Below are positions 27,869 to 36,515 of a stretch of DNA of 64,000 bases, one piece after another (the stretch's first letter is position 1; every line of letters starts with the position of its first letter). The notes under the pieces are model-generated. The model was not told the DNA's origin. It was given only the letters and a program-made list of their open reading frames with translations, and did no database searches. Source of the DNA: Pseudomonadota bacterium. Its GTDB lineage: Bacteria > Pseudomonadota > Alphaproteobacteria > Sneathiellales > Sneathiellaceae. The position numbers and the translations under genes were made by a program. Location of the stretch: positions 62,001 through 126,000 of the forward strand of contig JANSXH010000011.1 of NCBI GenBank assembly GCA_024743055.1, given 5' to 3'.

Positions 27869-29327
27869 AGGCAACCTGACCTTCCCCAACGATCCGAGTT
27901 TCTGTGTCGGGGGCGGTTGTCTCAATGAAGAATTTCCGTAACAGATTTTGTGCAGACTTCATGCGATACGTACTGCTGGCGCGCATATCTGTCATTGGCT
28001 CATAGTCCTCAGCCATTGCCGCAAGAGTGGATTCCAGAATGGCTTCGGACCAGGGCTGCCCAATCAGAGCGGCTTCGGTTTTGCGTGCGCGCTTTGGTGT
28101 GCCCGCCATGCCGCCATAGCAAATCCGGATTTTTTCTACCGTCCCTGAATCCAAAGTCAAGTTAAAGGCAGCGCAGACTGCAGATATATCCTGATCAAAG
28201 CGTTTGGAAATTTTATAAGTGGCGAAATGCTGATTTGCTGAGGGCAGGGGAACATGGATCTTTTCAACAAACTCTCCTGGTACCAGATCCTGCTTTCCAT
28301 AGTCGATAAAGAAATCCTCCAGAGGCATTTCGCGGGAGCCTGAATGAGAGCGAAGGATGAGGCGGCTGTCGAGGGCGATCAGTGCAGGCGGGGTGTCGCC
28401 GATAGGTGAGCCATTGGCAATATTGCCGCCAATGGTTCCGCTATTGCGGATCTGGGTCGAAGCAATTCTTCGGATCAGTTCTCCAAAATCTGGATAGTAC
28501 TGAGCAAGCTTATCCCAGGCATCACTATAAGAGACACCGGCGCCGATCACGAGTATATCGCTAACACTCTCCATCTGACGAAGCTCTTCAATCTGGCCAA
28601 TATAAATGACTGTCTCAAGTGTCTGATGCAGTTTGGTTACCCAAAGCCCCACATCGGTGGCTCCCGCCAATATGGTTGCCGTTGGGTTCTCTTTGAGGAT
28701 GCGGGCTAGGTCTTCGAGTTTTTTAGGAGCTGCATATCGACGGCCCTGCCACTCGTAACTAATTCCGTCATCCTGCTGAAGCTCTTTCAGTTGCTCGATA
28801 GTCCTGGTTTGCTGGTCATGGAATTTGTCTTGAATTTGCGCTTCAGCCAATTTACCGGCTGCGTCTACAATTGGTCCGTATCCCGTACAACGGCAGAGAT
28901 TGCCGGCAAGCACATTGTCAATATGGTGCCGGCCACTGCTGGGATTCCCATGTATTTCCGCAAACAGGGACATAACGAATCCAGGCGTGCAGAAGCCACA
29001 TTGCGTACCATTGGCCTCGACCATTGCTTGTTGAACCGGATGCAGGCCCCCATCATCGGATTTTAGATCCTCTACTGTAATGAGTTCTTTGCCATCCAAT
29101 GTCGGCAGGAACAGAATACAGGCATTCACCGCCTGATAACGGAGGGACCCGTCGTGAAGTTCGCCAAGGACAACGGTGCAGGCACCACAATCGCCTTCCG
29201 CGCAGCCTTCCTTGGTCCCCGTTAGGCCGATATCATAGCGCAAATAGTTCAGCACGGTTCGGGTTGGATCGATATTTTCCAACTCGACAATCTCGCCTTT
29301 ATGTACGAACCGTATTGTTTGCCTCAT
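27861..29327 (-). CDS. xdhA: Xanthine dehydrogenase, Fe-S/FAD subunit
   Basis: This 488-residue electron-transfer subunit has an N-terminal [2Fe-2S] domain (about 1-75; EGCAEGDCGACTVV), a second helical [2Fe-2S] domain (about 85-165; QCGFCTPGFVMS and GNLCRCTGYGPI) and an FAD domain (about 195-480; TILAGATDVGLWV, RIASTQIRNSGTIGGNIANG). Electrons from XdhB pass through both clusters to FAD and then NAD+. It follows uraH after 12 bp on the minus strand. The ATG at 29327 has GGAGACC upstream. Confidence 0.95.
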   Translation of the reverse strand: MRQTIRFVHKGEIVELENIDPTRTVLNYLRYDIGLTGTKEGCAEGDCGACTVVLGELHDGSLRYQAVNACILFLPTLDGKELITVEDLKSDDGGLHPVQQAMVEANGTQCGFCTPGFVMSLFAEIHGNPSSGRHHIDNVLAGNLCRCTGYGPIVDAAGKLAEAQIQDKFHDQQTRTIEQLKELQQDDGISYEWQGRRYAAPKKLEDLARILKENPTATILAGATDVGLWVTKLHQTLETVIYIGQIEELRQMESVSDILVIGAGVSYSDAWDKLAQYYPDFGELIRRIASTQIRNSGTIGGNIANGSPIGDTPPALIALDSRLILRSHSGSREMPLEDFFIDYGKQDLVPGEFVEKIHVPLPSANQHFATYKISKRFDQDISAVCAAFNLTLDSGTVEKIRICYGGMAGTPKRARKTEAALIGQPWSEAILESTLAAMAEDYEPMTDMRASSTYRMKSAQNLLRKFFIETTAPDTETRIVGEGQVAYG

Positions 29328-29339
29328 ATAGGTCTCCGA

Positions 29340-29693
29340 TCAGCTTCCCCGGTAGGTCGAGTAACTGTAGGGTGAGACGAGCAAGGGAACATGGTAATGA
29401 TCATTCGCATCGGAAATGCCGAATCTCAGGACAATTTCATCCAGAAACCGCGGCTTGGGAAGATTCTGATCCTTGCTGGCGAAGTAGTCGCCGGCCTGAA
29501 AAACAAGCTCATAGGTGCCAACGGAGAGATCAGTCCCCTCCAAAAGAGGCTGATCACAGCGTCCATCGGTGTTAGTCCGGGTTGTCTTCAGCAGAGATCG
29601 CTTGCCGTCAGCAATCAAAAACAGCTCGATCTTGATATCCTGTCCCGGTACGCCTGACGCCGTATCTAGAACATGTGTTGTCAGTTTTCCCAT
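29340..29693 (-). CDS. uraH: 5-hydroxyisourate hydrolase
   Basis: This 117-residue transthyretin-like HIU hydrolase converts the product of PuuD to OHCU. The N-terminal MGKLTTHVLDTASG and the C-terminal tetrapeptide YRGS are diagnostic. The start at 29693 is set by the family N-terminus. It is the first gene of the minus-strand purine run (uraH, xdhA, xdhB, xdhC). The divergent gap to the GntR gene carries the phased TTGT sites, so it is probably repressed by that GntR protein. Confidence 0.94.
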   Translation of the reverse strand: MGKLTTHVLDTASGVPGQDIKIELFLIADGKRSLLKTTRTNTDGRCDQPLLEGTDLSVGTYELVFQAGDYFASKDQNLPKPRFLDEIVLRFGISDANDHYHVPLLVSPYSYSTYRGS

Positions 29694-29761
29694 TTTGCTC
29701 CCACCAGCACCGGCCTCGTCGATGCCGAGATTTGCCAAAATCTTGCAATATAAACCCCATA

Positions 29762-29815
29762 TTGTCTACATATTTTATTTATTTTGTGTACAATATTTTG
29801 TTTTATTGTATAAAG
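29762..29815. promoter_or_regulatory. Three 22-bp-spaced TTGT-type operator sites
   Basis: TTGTCTACAT (29762-29771), TTGTGTACAA (29784-29793, a perfect TTGT-N2-ACAA dyad) and TTGTATAAAG (29806-29815) start exactly 22 bp apart, about two helical turns. They lie in the divergent uraH/GntR gap, upstream of the GntR start at 29849. The TTGTNTACAA form is typical of FCD-type GntR operators, so autoregulation and joint control of uraH-xdhABC is inferred. Confidence 0.55.
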
Positions 29816-29848
29816 TAATGGCGGAAACATCTAAAATCGGGAAATTTG

Positions 29849-30580
29849 ATGAGCAGGACTGCCCCAACAGCCGCTTTGAATCTAGCTAAAGAAGCGACTC
29901 GAAAGACACCTCAAAACGATCGAATCTATGAGGAAATGCTGGCGGCCATTCTCGAGCAGCGGTTGGCGCCTGGCACAAAACTCTCTGAAGACACCCTCGG
30001 CGAAATTTTTGATGTCAGTCGCACGGTTGTGCGGACAGTCCTTCAGAGGCTCGCGCATGAGCGGATTGTTCAGATCCAGCCTAACCGCGGTGCCTTTGTT
30101 TCTGAGCCTTCTCCAGAAGAAGCACGTGAGGTCCTGCAGGCTCGGCGGCTGATTGAAGAAGGAGTCATTCGTTTAGCGGCCAAACGGCGGACCGAGAAAG
30201 ATATCAACGATCTTAGGCAGATGGTTTCTGAAGAACAGCAAAGCCTTGATTCCGGAAATCATCAGGCCTGGGTTCGTCAATCAGGCGATTTTCATCTCAA
30301 GCTGGCGAAAATAGCCGGAAACCAGACCCTGACTGCTTATATTCGGGAACTGGTTTCACGGACTTCCTTGATAATTGTCCAATATCAGAAAGGGAATCTT
30401 TCGTCCTGCAGCTGTGACGAACACACTGAGATTATTGATGCGATCAATGGCGGCAATGAAGAGCTGGCGGCAGAGTTGATGATCAGTCACCTCAATGCCT
30501 GTGAGGATCAACTCAGTCTTCAAAACGAGTCACCCGAGAGCGATCTTTTCGCCATATTCTCTAAAACCTCCAACAGCTGA
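29849..30580 (+). CDS. GntR family regulator (FCD/FadR subfamily) of purine catabolism
   Basis: This 243-residue repressor-type protein has an N-terminal winged helix-turn-helix (about 22-90; TKLSEDTLGEIFDVSRTVVRTVLQRLAHE) and an alpha-helical FCD ligand domain (about 100-225), with likely metal/ligand residues in the DFHLKLAKIAGN segment. ATG 29849 is preferred over an in-frame TTG three bases upstream. It is divergent from uraH-xdhABC and 11 bp upstream of puuE, so it probably governs both arms of the purine island. The effector may be a pathway intermediate such as allantoin, which cannot be read from the sequence. Confidence 0.9.
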   Translation: MSRTAPTAALNLAKEATRKTPQNDRIYEEMLAAILEQRLAPGTKLSEDTLGEIFDVSRTVVRTVLQRLAHERIVQIQPNRGAFVSEPSPEEAREVLQARRLIEEGVIRLAAKRRTEKDINDLRQMVSEEQQSLDSGNHQAWVRQSGDFHLKLAKIAGNQTLTAYIRELVSRTSLIIVQYQKGNLSSCSCDEHTEIIDAINGGNEELAAELMISHLNACEDQLSLQNESPESDLFAIFSKTSNS

Positions 30581-30591
30581 GAAGGTATTTC

Positions 30592-31518
30592 GTGTCTGAG
30601 CAGACCCCTTACCCTCGTGATCTGATCGGTTATGGCGCTACGCCGCCAAACCCTCAATGGCCTGGCAAAGCAAAGCTGGCCTTGCAATTCGTCCTCAATT
30701 ACGAGGAGGGAGGGGAAAGCTCTGTTTTACATGGAGATGAGTATTCAGAGTCTCTGCTTTCTGAGATTATTGGCGCTCAACCCTTAAAGGGCGTTCGCCA
30801 TATCAGCATGGAGTCCCTGTATGAATATGGCAGCCGGGTTGGCGTTTGGCGCCTGTTGCGCTTGTTCAAAGAATTTGATCTTCCTCTAACGATTTTTGCT
30901 GTGGCCATGGCTTTGGAACGTCATCCGGAAGTGGCGGATGCTTTTATTGAAGCAGGCCACGAAGTTGCGAGCCACGGATATCGATGGATAAACTATCAGG
31001 AAGTTCCGGAAGATGTGGAACGGGAGCATATGGAGAAATCCATTGAGATCATTCGAAGACTGACCGGGGAGCGCCCTTTAGGTTGGTATGCGGGAAAAAC
31101 CAGCCCCAATACCCATGAGATGGTGGCGGAAGAGGGAGGGTTTCTCTATAACGCCGATGCCTATAACGATGATCTCCCCTATTGGTGTGAATTCGCAGGG
31201 CGGCAGCAATTGATTGTGCCCTATACCCTCGACGCTAACGATATGCGATTTGCGACCTTACAGGGGTTCAACTCTGGTGATCAGTTCTTCTCCTATCTGA
31301 AAGACAGTTTCGACACCCTCTATGAGGAAGGTGCGGAAAGCCCAAAAATGATGTCCGTCGGATTACATTGCCGATTGGTTGGTCGCCCGGGTCGTATAGC
31401 TGCCCTTAAACGGTTCCTGGAATATGTTCAGGACCATGAAGATGTCTGGGTGTGCCGACGTGTTGATATTGCTCGTCACTGGATTAAACGTCATCCAGCT
31501 CCTGTTGAGGATTGTTGA
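30592..31518 (+). CDS. puuE: Allantoinase, polysaccharide-deacetylase type (PuuE)
   Basis: This 308-residue cofactor-poor allantoinase opens allantoin to allantoate. It has the NodB-like fold with SHGYRWINYQ (about 125) and AGKTSPNTHEM (about 165), and starts YPRDLIGYGATPP-NPQWPGKAKLAL, as in PuuE proteins. Translation appears to begin at GTG 30592 with GAGAAGG upstream. It sits between the GntR gene (11-bp gap) and uraD, whose predicted GTG start follows the stop codon by one base. It replaces the metal-dependent AllB seen in enterics. Confidence 0.93.
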   Translation: MSEQTPYPRDLIGYGATPPNPQWPGKAKLALQFVLNYEEGGESSVLHGDEYSESLLSEIIGAQPLKGVRHISMESLYEYGSRVGVWRLLRLFKEFDLPLTIFAVAMALERHPEVADAFIEAGHEVASHGYRWINYQEVPEDVEREHMEKSIEIIRRLTGERPLGWYAGKTSPNTHEMVAEEGGFLYNADAYNDDLPYWCEFAGRQQLIVPYTLDANDMRFATLQGFNSGDQFFSYLKDSFDTLYEEGAESPKMMSVGLHCRLVGRPGRIAALKRFLEYVQDHEDVWVCRRVDIARHWIKRHPAPVEDC

Positions 31519-31519
31519 G

Positions 31520-32032
31520 GTGACAGAATTTAAGTGTAAGCCCAGCCAAATGACAGATGCCGAATTCATAGACACGTTTGGCGAGGTCTATGAACATTCA
31601 CGCTGGGTTGCAGAAAAGGCTTTGGAGGCAGGGATTTCAACAGAGCTGGACAAGATAGAAAATATGGCGGTTCTATTGGCGCAGATCGTTGCTAATTCCG
31701 ATGAAAATATGCGGATGGATCTCATAAAATCCCATCCGGATCTCGCGGGCAAAGCAGCTGTCGCCGGGAACCTGACAGAAGCTTCTACTGCCGAGCAGGC
31801 AGGGGCTGGATTGGAAAGTTGCACAGCGGAAGAATTTGCAGAGTTTCAGTCCTTTAATGACGCCTATAAAGAAAAATTCGGCTTTCCATATGTGCAAGCC
31901 GTAAAAAACAGCAACCGGCATGAAATCTTAGCCGGTTTCAAACGAAGGCTGAAGAACACGTCAGAACAGGAATTTAGTGCCGCTTTGGCGGAGATCGACA
32001 AAATTGCCTTATTTCGCCTCCAGGATTTGTAA
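31520..32032 (+). CDS. uraD: OHCU decarboxylase
   Basis: This enzyme (170 residues from GTG 31520, or 160 from ATG 31550) decarboxylates OHCU to S-allantoin, the step between UraH and PuuE. The family motifs SHPDLAGKAA (about 65-75) and EKFGFPYVQAVK (about 115-125) are present. The GTG at 31520 directly follows the puuE stop, favouring translational coupling, while the family N-terminus (MTDAEFIDTFGEVYEHS) begins at ATG 31550, so either start is possible. An open frame back to 31424 lies inside puuE and is not used. Confidence 0.92.
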   Translation: MTEFKCKPSQMTDAEFIDTFGEVYEHSRWVAEKALEAGISTELDKIENMAVLLAQIVANSDENMRMDLIKSHPDLAGKAAVAGNLTEASTAEQAGAGLESCTAEEFAEFQSFNDAYKEKFGFPYVQAVKNSNRHEILAGFKRRLKNTSEQEFSAALAEIDKIALFRLQDL

Positions 32033-32068
32033 ATATCTAGGGGTGAGGCATTGGAATGGAGTGAAGGA

Positions 32069-33073
32069 ATGACTACGACAAATTTGAGCGAAGCGGAGTT
32101 TGCGGCGCGATATGTTGATCTTGCCTCTCCCCGGCTAGGGGCTGAAGTCACCTTTGCCACAGATGATTTTTTTGCGGACAAGTCCCGCCTCATTGATCCA
32201 TCTGAGCCTGTCTTTATTGCCGATAAATATGATGAAAATGGCAAATGGATGGATGGCTGGGAAAGCCGTCGTAAAAGGGGTGAGGGGTATGACCATTGTA
32301 TTGTCCGCCTTGGGCTTCCCGGCATTATTCAAGCAGTGAATATTGACACCAGCCATTTCACCGGAAATTTTCCACCCGCGGCGTCGCTGGATGCATGCCT
32401 GATTGAGGGAGAGCCAACTGAGGATACGTCTTGGACCGAGATAGTGCCATCGGTCAGCTTACAGGGGGACAGCCATCACATGGTATTGGTTGCGAGCCAG
32501 GAGACCTGGAGTCATCTTCGCCTCAATATTTATCCTGATGGCGGGGTTGCCCGTTTGCGCGTCTATGGGGAAGTCCAATGCAATTGGGATCTGAAGGACC
32601 CCAACGAGGTAATTGATCTCGCTGAGCTGGTGAATGGCGGACGCGGAGTTGCGGCGAGTGATCAGCATTACGGATCGCCCTCCAACATCCTGGCACCTGG
32701 CCGCGGAGTAAATATGGGCGATGGCTGGGAAACCCGCCGGCGCCGGGAACCCGGCAATGACTGGGCGATTATTGCCCTTGGTCATGCTGGGGAGGTATCC
32801 AAGGTTGAAGTGGACACCGCCCATTTCAAGGGTAATTTTCCCGACAAATGTTCAGTACAGGCAGCCCTTGTAACAGGCGGGACGGACGAGTCGCTTGTTA
32901 CCCAAAGCATGTTCTGGAAAACCCTGTTGCCGGAGCAAAAACTCTCCATGGATGCCATCCATAGTTTCGAAAATGAGCTAGTTGCTTTGGGGCCGGTAAG
33001 CCATGTCCGATTGAACATCATTCCCGATGGCGGTGTTAGCAGGTTACGGCTATTCGGTAAAATCAGCAGGTAG
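32069..33073 (+). CDS. alc: Allantoicase
   Basis: This 334-residue enzyme hydrolyses allantoate to ureidoglycolate and urea. It consists of two homologous jelly-roll repeats (about 15-170 and 185-330). Each has a DGWESRR/DGWETRR segment and an [22 protein letters not shown] segment, and the lineage motif PDGGVARLR / PDGGVSRLR ends each repeat. The ATG at 32069 has GGAG seven bases upstream; an in-frame TTG at 32051 is less likely. It follows uraD by 36 bp and precedes allA by a few bases, in the plus-strand purine operon. Confidence 0.94.
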   Translation: MTTTNLSEAEFAARYVDLASPRLGAEVTFATDDFFADKSRLIDPSEPVFIADKYDENGKWMDGWESRRKRGEGYDHCIVRLGLPGIIQAVNIDTSHFTGNFPPAASLDACLIEGEPTEDTSWTEIVPSVSLQGDSHHMVLVASQETWSHLRLNIYPDGGVARLRVYGEVQCNWDLKDPNEVIDLAELVNGGRGVAASDQHYGSPSNILAPGRGVNMGDGWETRRRREPGNDWAIIALGHAGEVSKVEVDTAHFKGNFPDKCSVQAALVTGGTDESLVTQSMFWKTLLPEQKLSMDAIHSFENELVALGPVSHVRLNIIPDGGVSRLRLFGKISR

Positions 33074-33078
33074 TGGGC

Positions 33079-33564
33079 ATGGACGTTAAGATTGAACCTC
33101 TGACATCGGATGCTTTTCAAGGTTTTGGTGATGTCATCGAAACCGAAGGCAAAGACCATTTTTCGATCAATAACGGATCAACGGAGCGCTACCATGATCT
33201 GGCAAGGGTTGAAGTGGGACCAAACGGTCGCACCCTGGTCAATATATTCCGGGCGACGCCTCTTACCTACCCTCTCAAAGTTACAATGGTAGAACGCCAT
33301 CCTTTGGCAAGTCAGGCCTTTATTCCGTTATCGGGAGAGCCCTATCTGGTTTTGGTTGCTCCAAAGGGCGCGGAGGTCTTACCGGAGAAGCTTCGCGCAT
33401 TTCAGGCCGGTAGTCAGCAAGGCGTGAATTATCATCCTGGTACTTGGCACCACCCGGTCCTTGCGCTTAACAGAGAAAGTGATTTTCTGGTTATCGACAG
33501 AGGGGGGGAAGGTGACAATTGCGACGAATTTTATTTTGACACAGAGATTTGGCTACGCCCCTGA
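33079..33564 (+). CDS. allA: Ureidoglycolate lyase
   Basis: This 161-residue cupin-like enzyme splits ureidoglycolate to glyoxylate and urea, the end of the pathway in this cluster. The family start KIEPLTSDAFQGFGDVIE and the C-terminal segment YHPGTWHHPVLAL with clustered His residues are characteristic. ATG 33079 is preferred; an in-frame GTG at 33073 overlaps the allantoicase stop. Its 3' end overlaps the convergent GNAT gene by 12 bp. No urease is in the window, so urea must be exported or used by genes elsewhere. Confidence 0.93.
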   Translation: MDVKIEPLTSDAFQGFGDVIETEGKDHFSINNGSTERYHDLARVEVGPNGRTLVNIFRATPLTYPLKVTMVERHPLASQAFIPLSGEPYLVLVAPKGAEVLPEKLRAFQAGSQQGVNYHPGTWHHPVLALNRESDFLVIDRGGEGDNCDEFYFDTEIWLRP

Positions 33565-34296
33565 TTTGCTGCGATAGTGATAGCTATAAAGACTTTGATC
33601 AAATCCCATTTCACGCCAAAAGCGGACACCCGCTGTATTTGATATGACGACCTGAAGGTAAGCCGTATCGATACCACGACGCTTGGCGTCCTTTAGCAAT
33701 GCTTGAACTATATCCCTAGCCAGACCTTGCCGCCTAAAATTCAGGTCCGTCGCAAATTCGTACAGCCCCAGAAGATGTTCAGATCCAATGCCAAGGCCGC
33801 AACTGACTACTCTTCCATCATGTAAAACGCTTGCAAAGCGTGCCTTCAGGCTTGTGAGTTCAATCATCCTTAAAAAGGTATCCTGTTTCGCAGGAGATTG
33901 GTCGGTCAATTGTGCCAATGACTTGAGCCATGCTTCTGTCGGTTGGTCACTGATTAAGACTTTGCCGGTCGGCGAGAAAGTCCTGGCCTTTATTGAAGTG
34001 AGAAGACGAACTTCAGTTGGATCATGTAGACCGTATCCCCTTTCCTCAAGAAAGGTTTCAAGGGATGGATCTGCAAGGGGAGTAAGGCGAAAATGACAAG
34101 GCTGGCCAATCCTTCTATAAGCTTCTTCACAATGCATAACTTTTTGTGCCAGTGGCAAGTCTCCTGGCTCAAGAAAATTTACAGAATTGGCACGGCGCAT
34201 ATGTCCGTTTGCAAAGCGAAGCTTCCAGCCATCATAGTTTTCCGTTTGCAATGCGGGCAGTGCGTCCAGGGAGTGCCTCTCAATTTTGGAGATCAT
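33553..34296 (-). CDS. GNAT family N-acetyltransferase
   Basis: This protein of about 247 residues has a C-terminal GNAT domain (about 130-245). The acetyl-CoA loop is seen in FRRQGLARDIVQALL, followed by NTAGVRFWREMGF, which is usual for small-molecule or peptide acetyltransferases. The N-terminal half (ENYDGWKLRFANGHMRRANSV) resembles the two-domain GNATs annotated as YobR-like. I placed the start at 34296 by this N-terminus, but the frame is open to 34368 and no clear ribosome binding site distinguishes them. It is divergent from the RND gene. The substrate is unknown. Confidence 0.8.
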   Translation of the reverse strand: MISKIERHSLDALPALQTENYDGWKLRFANGHMRRANSVNFLEPGDLPLAQKVMHCEEAYRRIGQPCHFRLTPLADPSLETFLEERGYGLHDPTEVRLLTSIKARTFSPTGKVLISDQPTEAWLKSLAQLTDQSPAKQDTFLRMIELTSLKARFASVLHDGRVVSCGLGIGSEHLLGLYEFATDLNFRRQGLARDIVQALLKDAKRRGIDTAYLQVVISNTAGVRFWREMGFDQSLYSYHYRSKSGA

Positions 34297-34394
34297 TTCG
34301 GAGTTGGACAGGGTATAAGTTCCTTTGTTCTTGAATTTGCCATTTTGCCGACAATAATCGATCGGCATTCTGCCACAGGAGACACGACCTGCCT

Positions 34395-36515
34395 ATGGGC
34401 ACTTTTTTCACGAACATGAGGACCCGCTTGCTCGGCATATGCCTCCTTGTGATGCTGGCAATAACGGCTCTGTTTCTGACATTTGTGGATTTACGTCCGC
34501 AAGTGACACCGGACTTCTTCTTTGGAACCGATGATCCGGATATGGCGCAATCTGCGGCTATCCGTGAACTCTTTCCATCGGATGCCTTTCTCATCATCAG
34601 TGCTGCCAGTCCGGATATCTATTCCCCCACCTATTTCCAGCGGATCAAGGCTTTTTCCTCCAACCTCAATGCCCTACAGGGTATAGACAGACTGGTGAGC
34701 GTAAGCGAAGGTCCGGATGGTATTGAGGAGGCGCTAACTAGTCCATTTTGGCGCCCTTTACTGATCAGTGAAAATGAAGAAGCTACATTGCTCATCGCCT
34801 TTCTCAGTCATCCAGTCGCCGACAACCTAATCGAAGAAGTAGAAGCTGCAGCACGCCTGTTTCAAAATGACAAGACTTTTGAAGTTCGTTTGTCAGGTAT
34901 GCCCTACATCGTGGAACAGATTCGCCGTAGTCTGATTCACGATATCCAGCTCTTTAGTGGGTTGGCGTTGCTGATCTTTTCGATTTTGCTGTTTGCCTTG
35001 TTTCGATCGCCAATGATTGTTGTCGGCGCTGCGGCAAGCGGCTTAACGGCCATCCTGTTGACACTTCTGATCTTACAGGTTCTGGGTCAGCCCGTTGGAA
35101 TACTGACAGCAAATCTTGCCATCATTGTTTATGTTCTGGTTCAATCTCAACTCATTTACCTAACCTCCAATTGGCGACAAGAAGGGGAAAAGCCTGATGC
35201 CGTAAGACAGGCGGTAGTCAAAACCGTCAGAGCATCTGCCTGGTGCACTGTCACGACCTTGCTTGGTTTTGCAACCTTACAATTTGTTGCTGCTGAGCCG
35301 CTTCGCCAGTTAGGAACAGGAGGAATTGTCGGCGCCCTTTCGGCGCTGCTTTGCTGTTTTCTCCTTTACCCCGTCTTTCTGATGTTTGCACGACAAAGGC
35401 TTCTTAGGAAGAAAACCAGATCAAAGCCTGTAAGTCCAGCTAGCTATGGGTCAGTTCTGAGGGGAGGGATCGCACTGATCTTGCTGGCAGTAACTATTCT
35501 ATCCCTTCCCGGATTGTTTCGGTTGAATACCGATCCAAGCCTGCTGTCATATTTTTCTGAAGGATCGGAACTGCGAGAGGGGTTGGAATTTATTGACAGG
35601 AACGGTGGCAGTAGTCCGGCGGAATTGGTTGTGCGAAGAGCAAGTGGGGATCGTTTGGACAACGAAGAGAGTTATGAGGCCTTGTGGCGTCTTCATCATT
35701 CCCTCCAAAAGCATCCGGAGGTTGGAACTGTAATCTCGCTGCCAGCTTTGCTTGCAGAAGCCAACAATCACCCACTGGCCTTTCTGCTTCCCTGGCGGGA
35801 AATCGTAAGCCTGCTGTCATTGGAAATAAACCAGAATATTGCCAATAGTTTTCTCACTGAGGATAGAGATCAAACCTTGTATGTTCTGAGAATGAAAGAA
35901 GGCGGACGTGGCGCGAGCCGGGTCGATGTAATGGGGGAAATCCGTGTTCTTATAGAGGAAGCTGGATTTGATCAGGTATTGTCAGGTGGGGTTTATGTGT
36001 TGCAAGGCAGGTTGTCAGATTTGATCCTACAAAGCTTAACTACTGGAGTCGTTAGTTTGCTAATTCTCATAGGTTTAGTCGGATATGCTGCGAGCCGCCG
36101 GATCAGTATAACCCTAGCCATGACAGCAACCGCCACCTTAGTTCCCGTTTCAATCTTGGGAGCGGCTGGTTGGCTGGCGATCCCGATTGATGTTATCTCT
36201 GCGCCGGCTATAAGTGTCTGTTTAGGTATCGCTGTCGATGCCTTGATCCATCTCTCCCTGGCCGTAAAGCGAAATTTACCTGCGTCCTCAGCTAGCGTTG
36301 CATGGGATCTGGCATTGCGGGAGCAGGCCCCCGGCATCCTGGCTTCTACAGGAGTGATCGCAGTAGGGTTTGTTATATTTGCCTATTCCGGTTTTCCGCC
36401 AACCGCCCGGTTTGGCGGTGCAATTGTTCTAGGATCTTTGGTGGCTGGATGCGCAGCTCTGACTTTGTTCCCGATCCTGGGTCGCCTGTTTTTACAGGTT
36501 GGGGTTAAGCAATGA
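34395..36515 (+). CDS. RND/MMPL superfamily exporter-like membrane protein
   Basis: This 706-residue membrane protein has the RND layout: TM1 at about 12-30, a large periplasmic domain (about 35-185), a block of about five TM helices (190-345), a second periplasmic domain (370-555) and a final TM block (560-700). It belongs to the 'predicted RND exporter' group related to MmpL/SSD proteins, which often move lipids or hopanoids. The TM acidic residues are not clearly conserved. Its stop overlaps the start of hrpB by 4 bp (ATGA), so the two are coupled although no shared function is known. Confidence 0.85.
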   Translation: MGTFFTNMRTRLLGICLLVMLAITALFLTFVDLRPQVTPDFFFGTDDPDMAQSAAIRELFPSDAFLIISAASPDIYSPTYFQRIKAFSSNLNALQGIDRLVSVSEGPDGIEEALTSPFWRPLLISENEEATLLIAFLSHPVADNLIEEVEAAARLFQNDKTFEVRLSGMPYIVEQIRRSLIHDIQLFSGLALLIFSILLFALFRSPMIVVGAAASGLTAILLTLLILQVLGQPVGILTANLAIIVYVLVQSQLIYLTSNWRQEGEKPDAVRQAVVKTVRASAWCTVTTLLGFATLQFVAAEPLRQLGTGGIVGALSALLCCFLLYPVFLMFARQRLLRKKTRSKPVSPASYGSVLRGGIALILLAVTILSLPGLFRLNTDPSLLSYFSEGSELREGLEFIDRNGGSSPAELVVRRASGDRLDNEESYEALWRLHHSLQKHPEVGTVISLPALLAEANNHPLAFLLPWREIVSLLSLEINQNIANSFLTEDRDQTLYVLRMKEGGRGASRVDVMGEIRVLIEEAGFDQVLSGGVYVLQGRLSDLILQSLTTGVVSLLILIGLVGYAASRRISITLAMTATATLVPVSILGAAGWLAIPIDVISAPAISVCLGIAVDALIHLSLAVKRNLPASSASVAWDLALREQAPGILASTGVIAVGFVIFAYSGFPPTARFGGAIVLGSLVAGCAALTLFPILGRLFLQVGVKQ

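Noticed and set aside
24483-29327. Classification of xdhAB as aldehyde oxidase or CO dehydrogenase
   Set aside because: The two-subunit order with XdhC, uraH and the purine pathway, and XdhB motifs such as GEPPLML, fit xanthine dehydrogenase.
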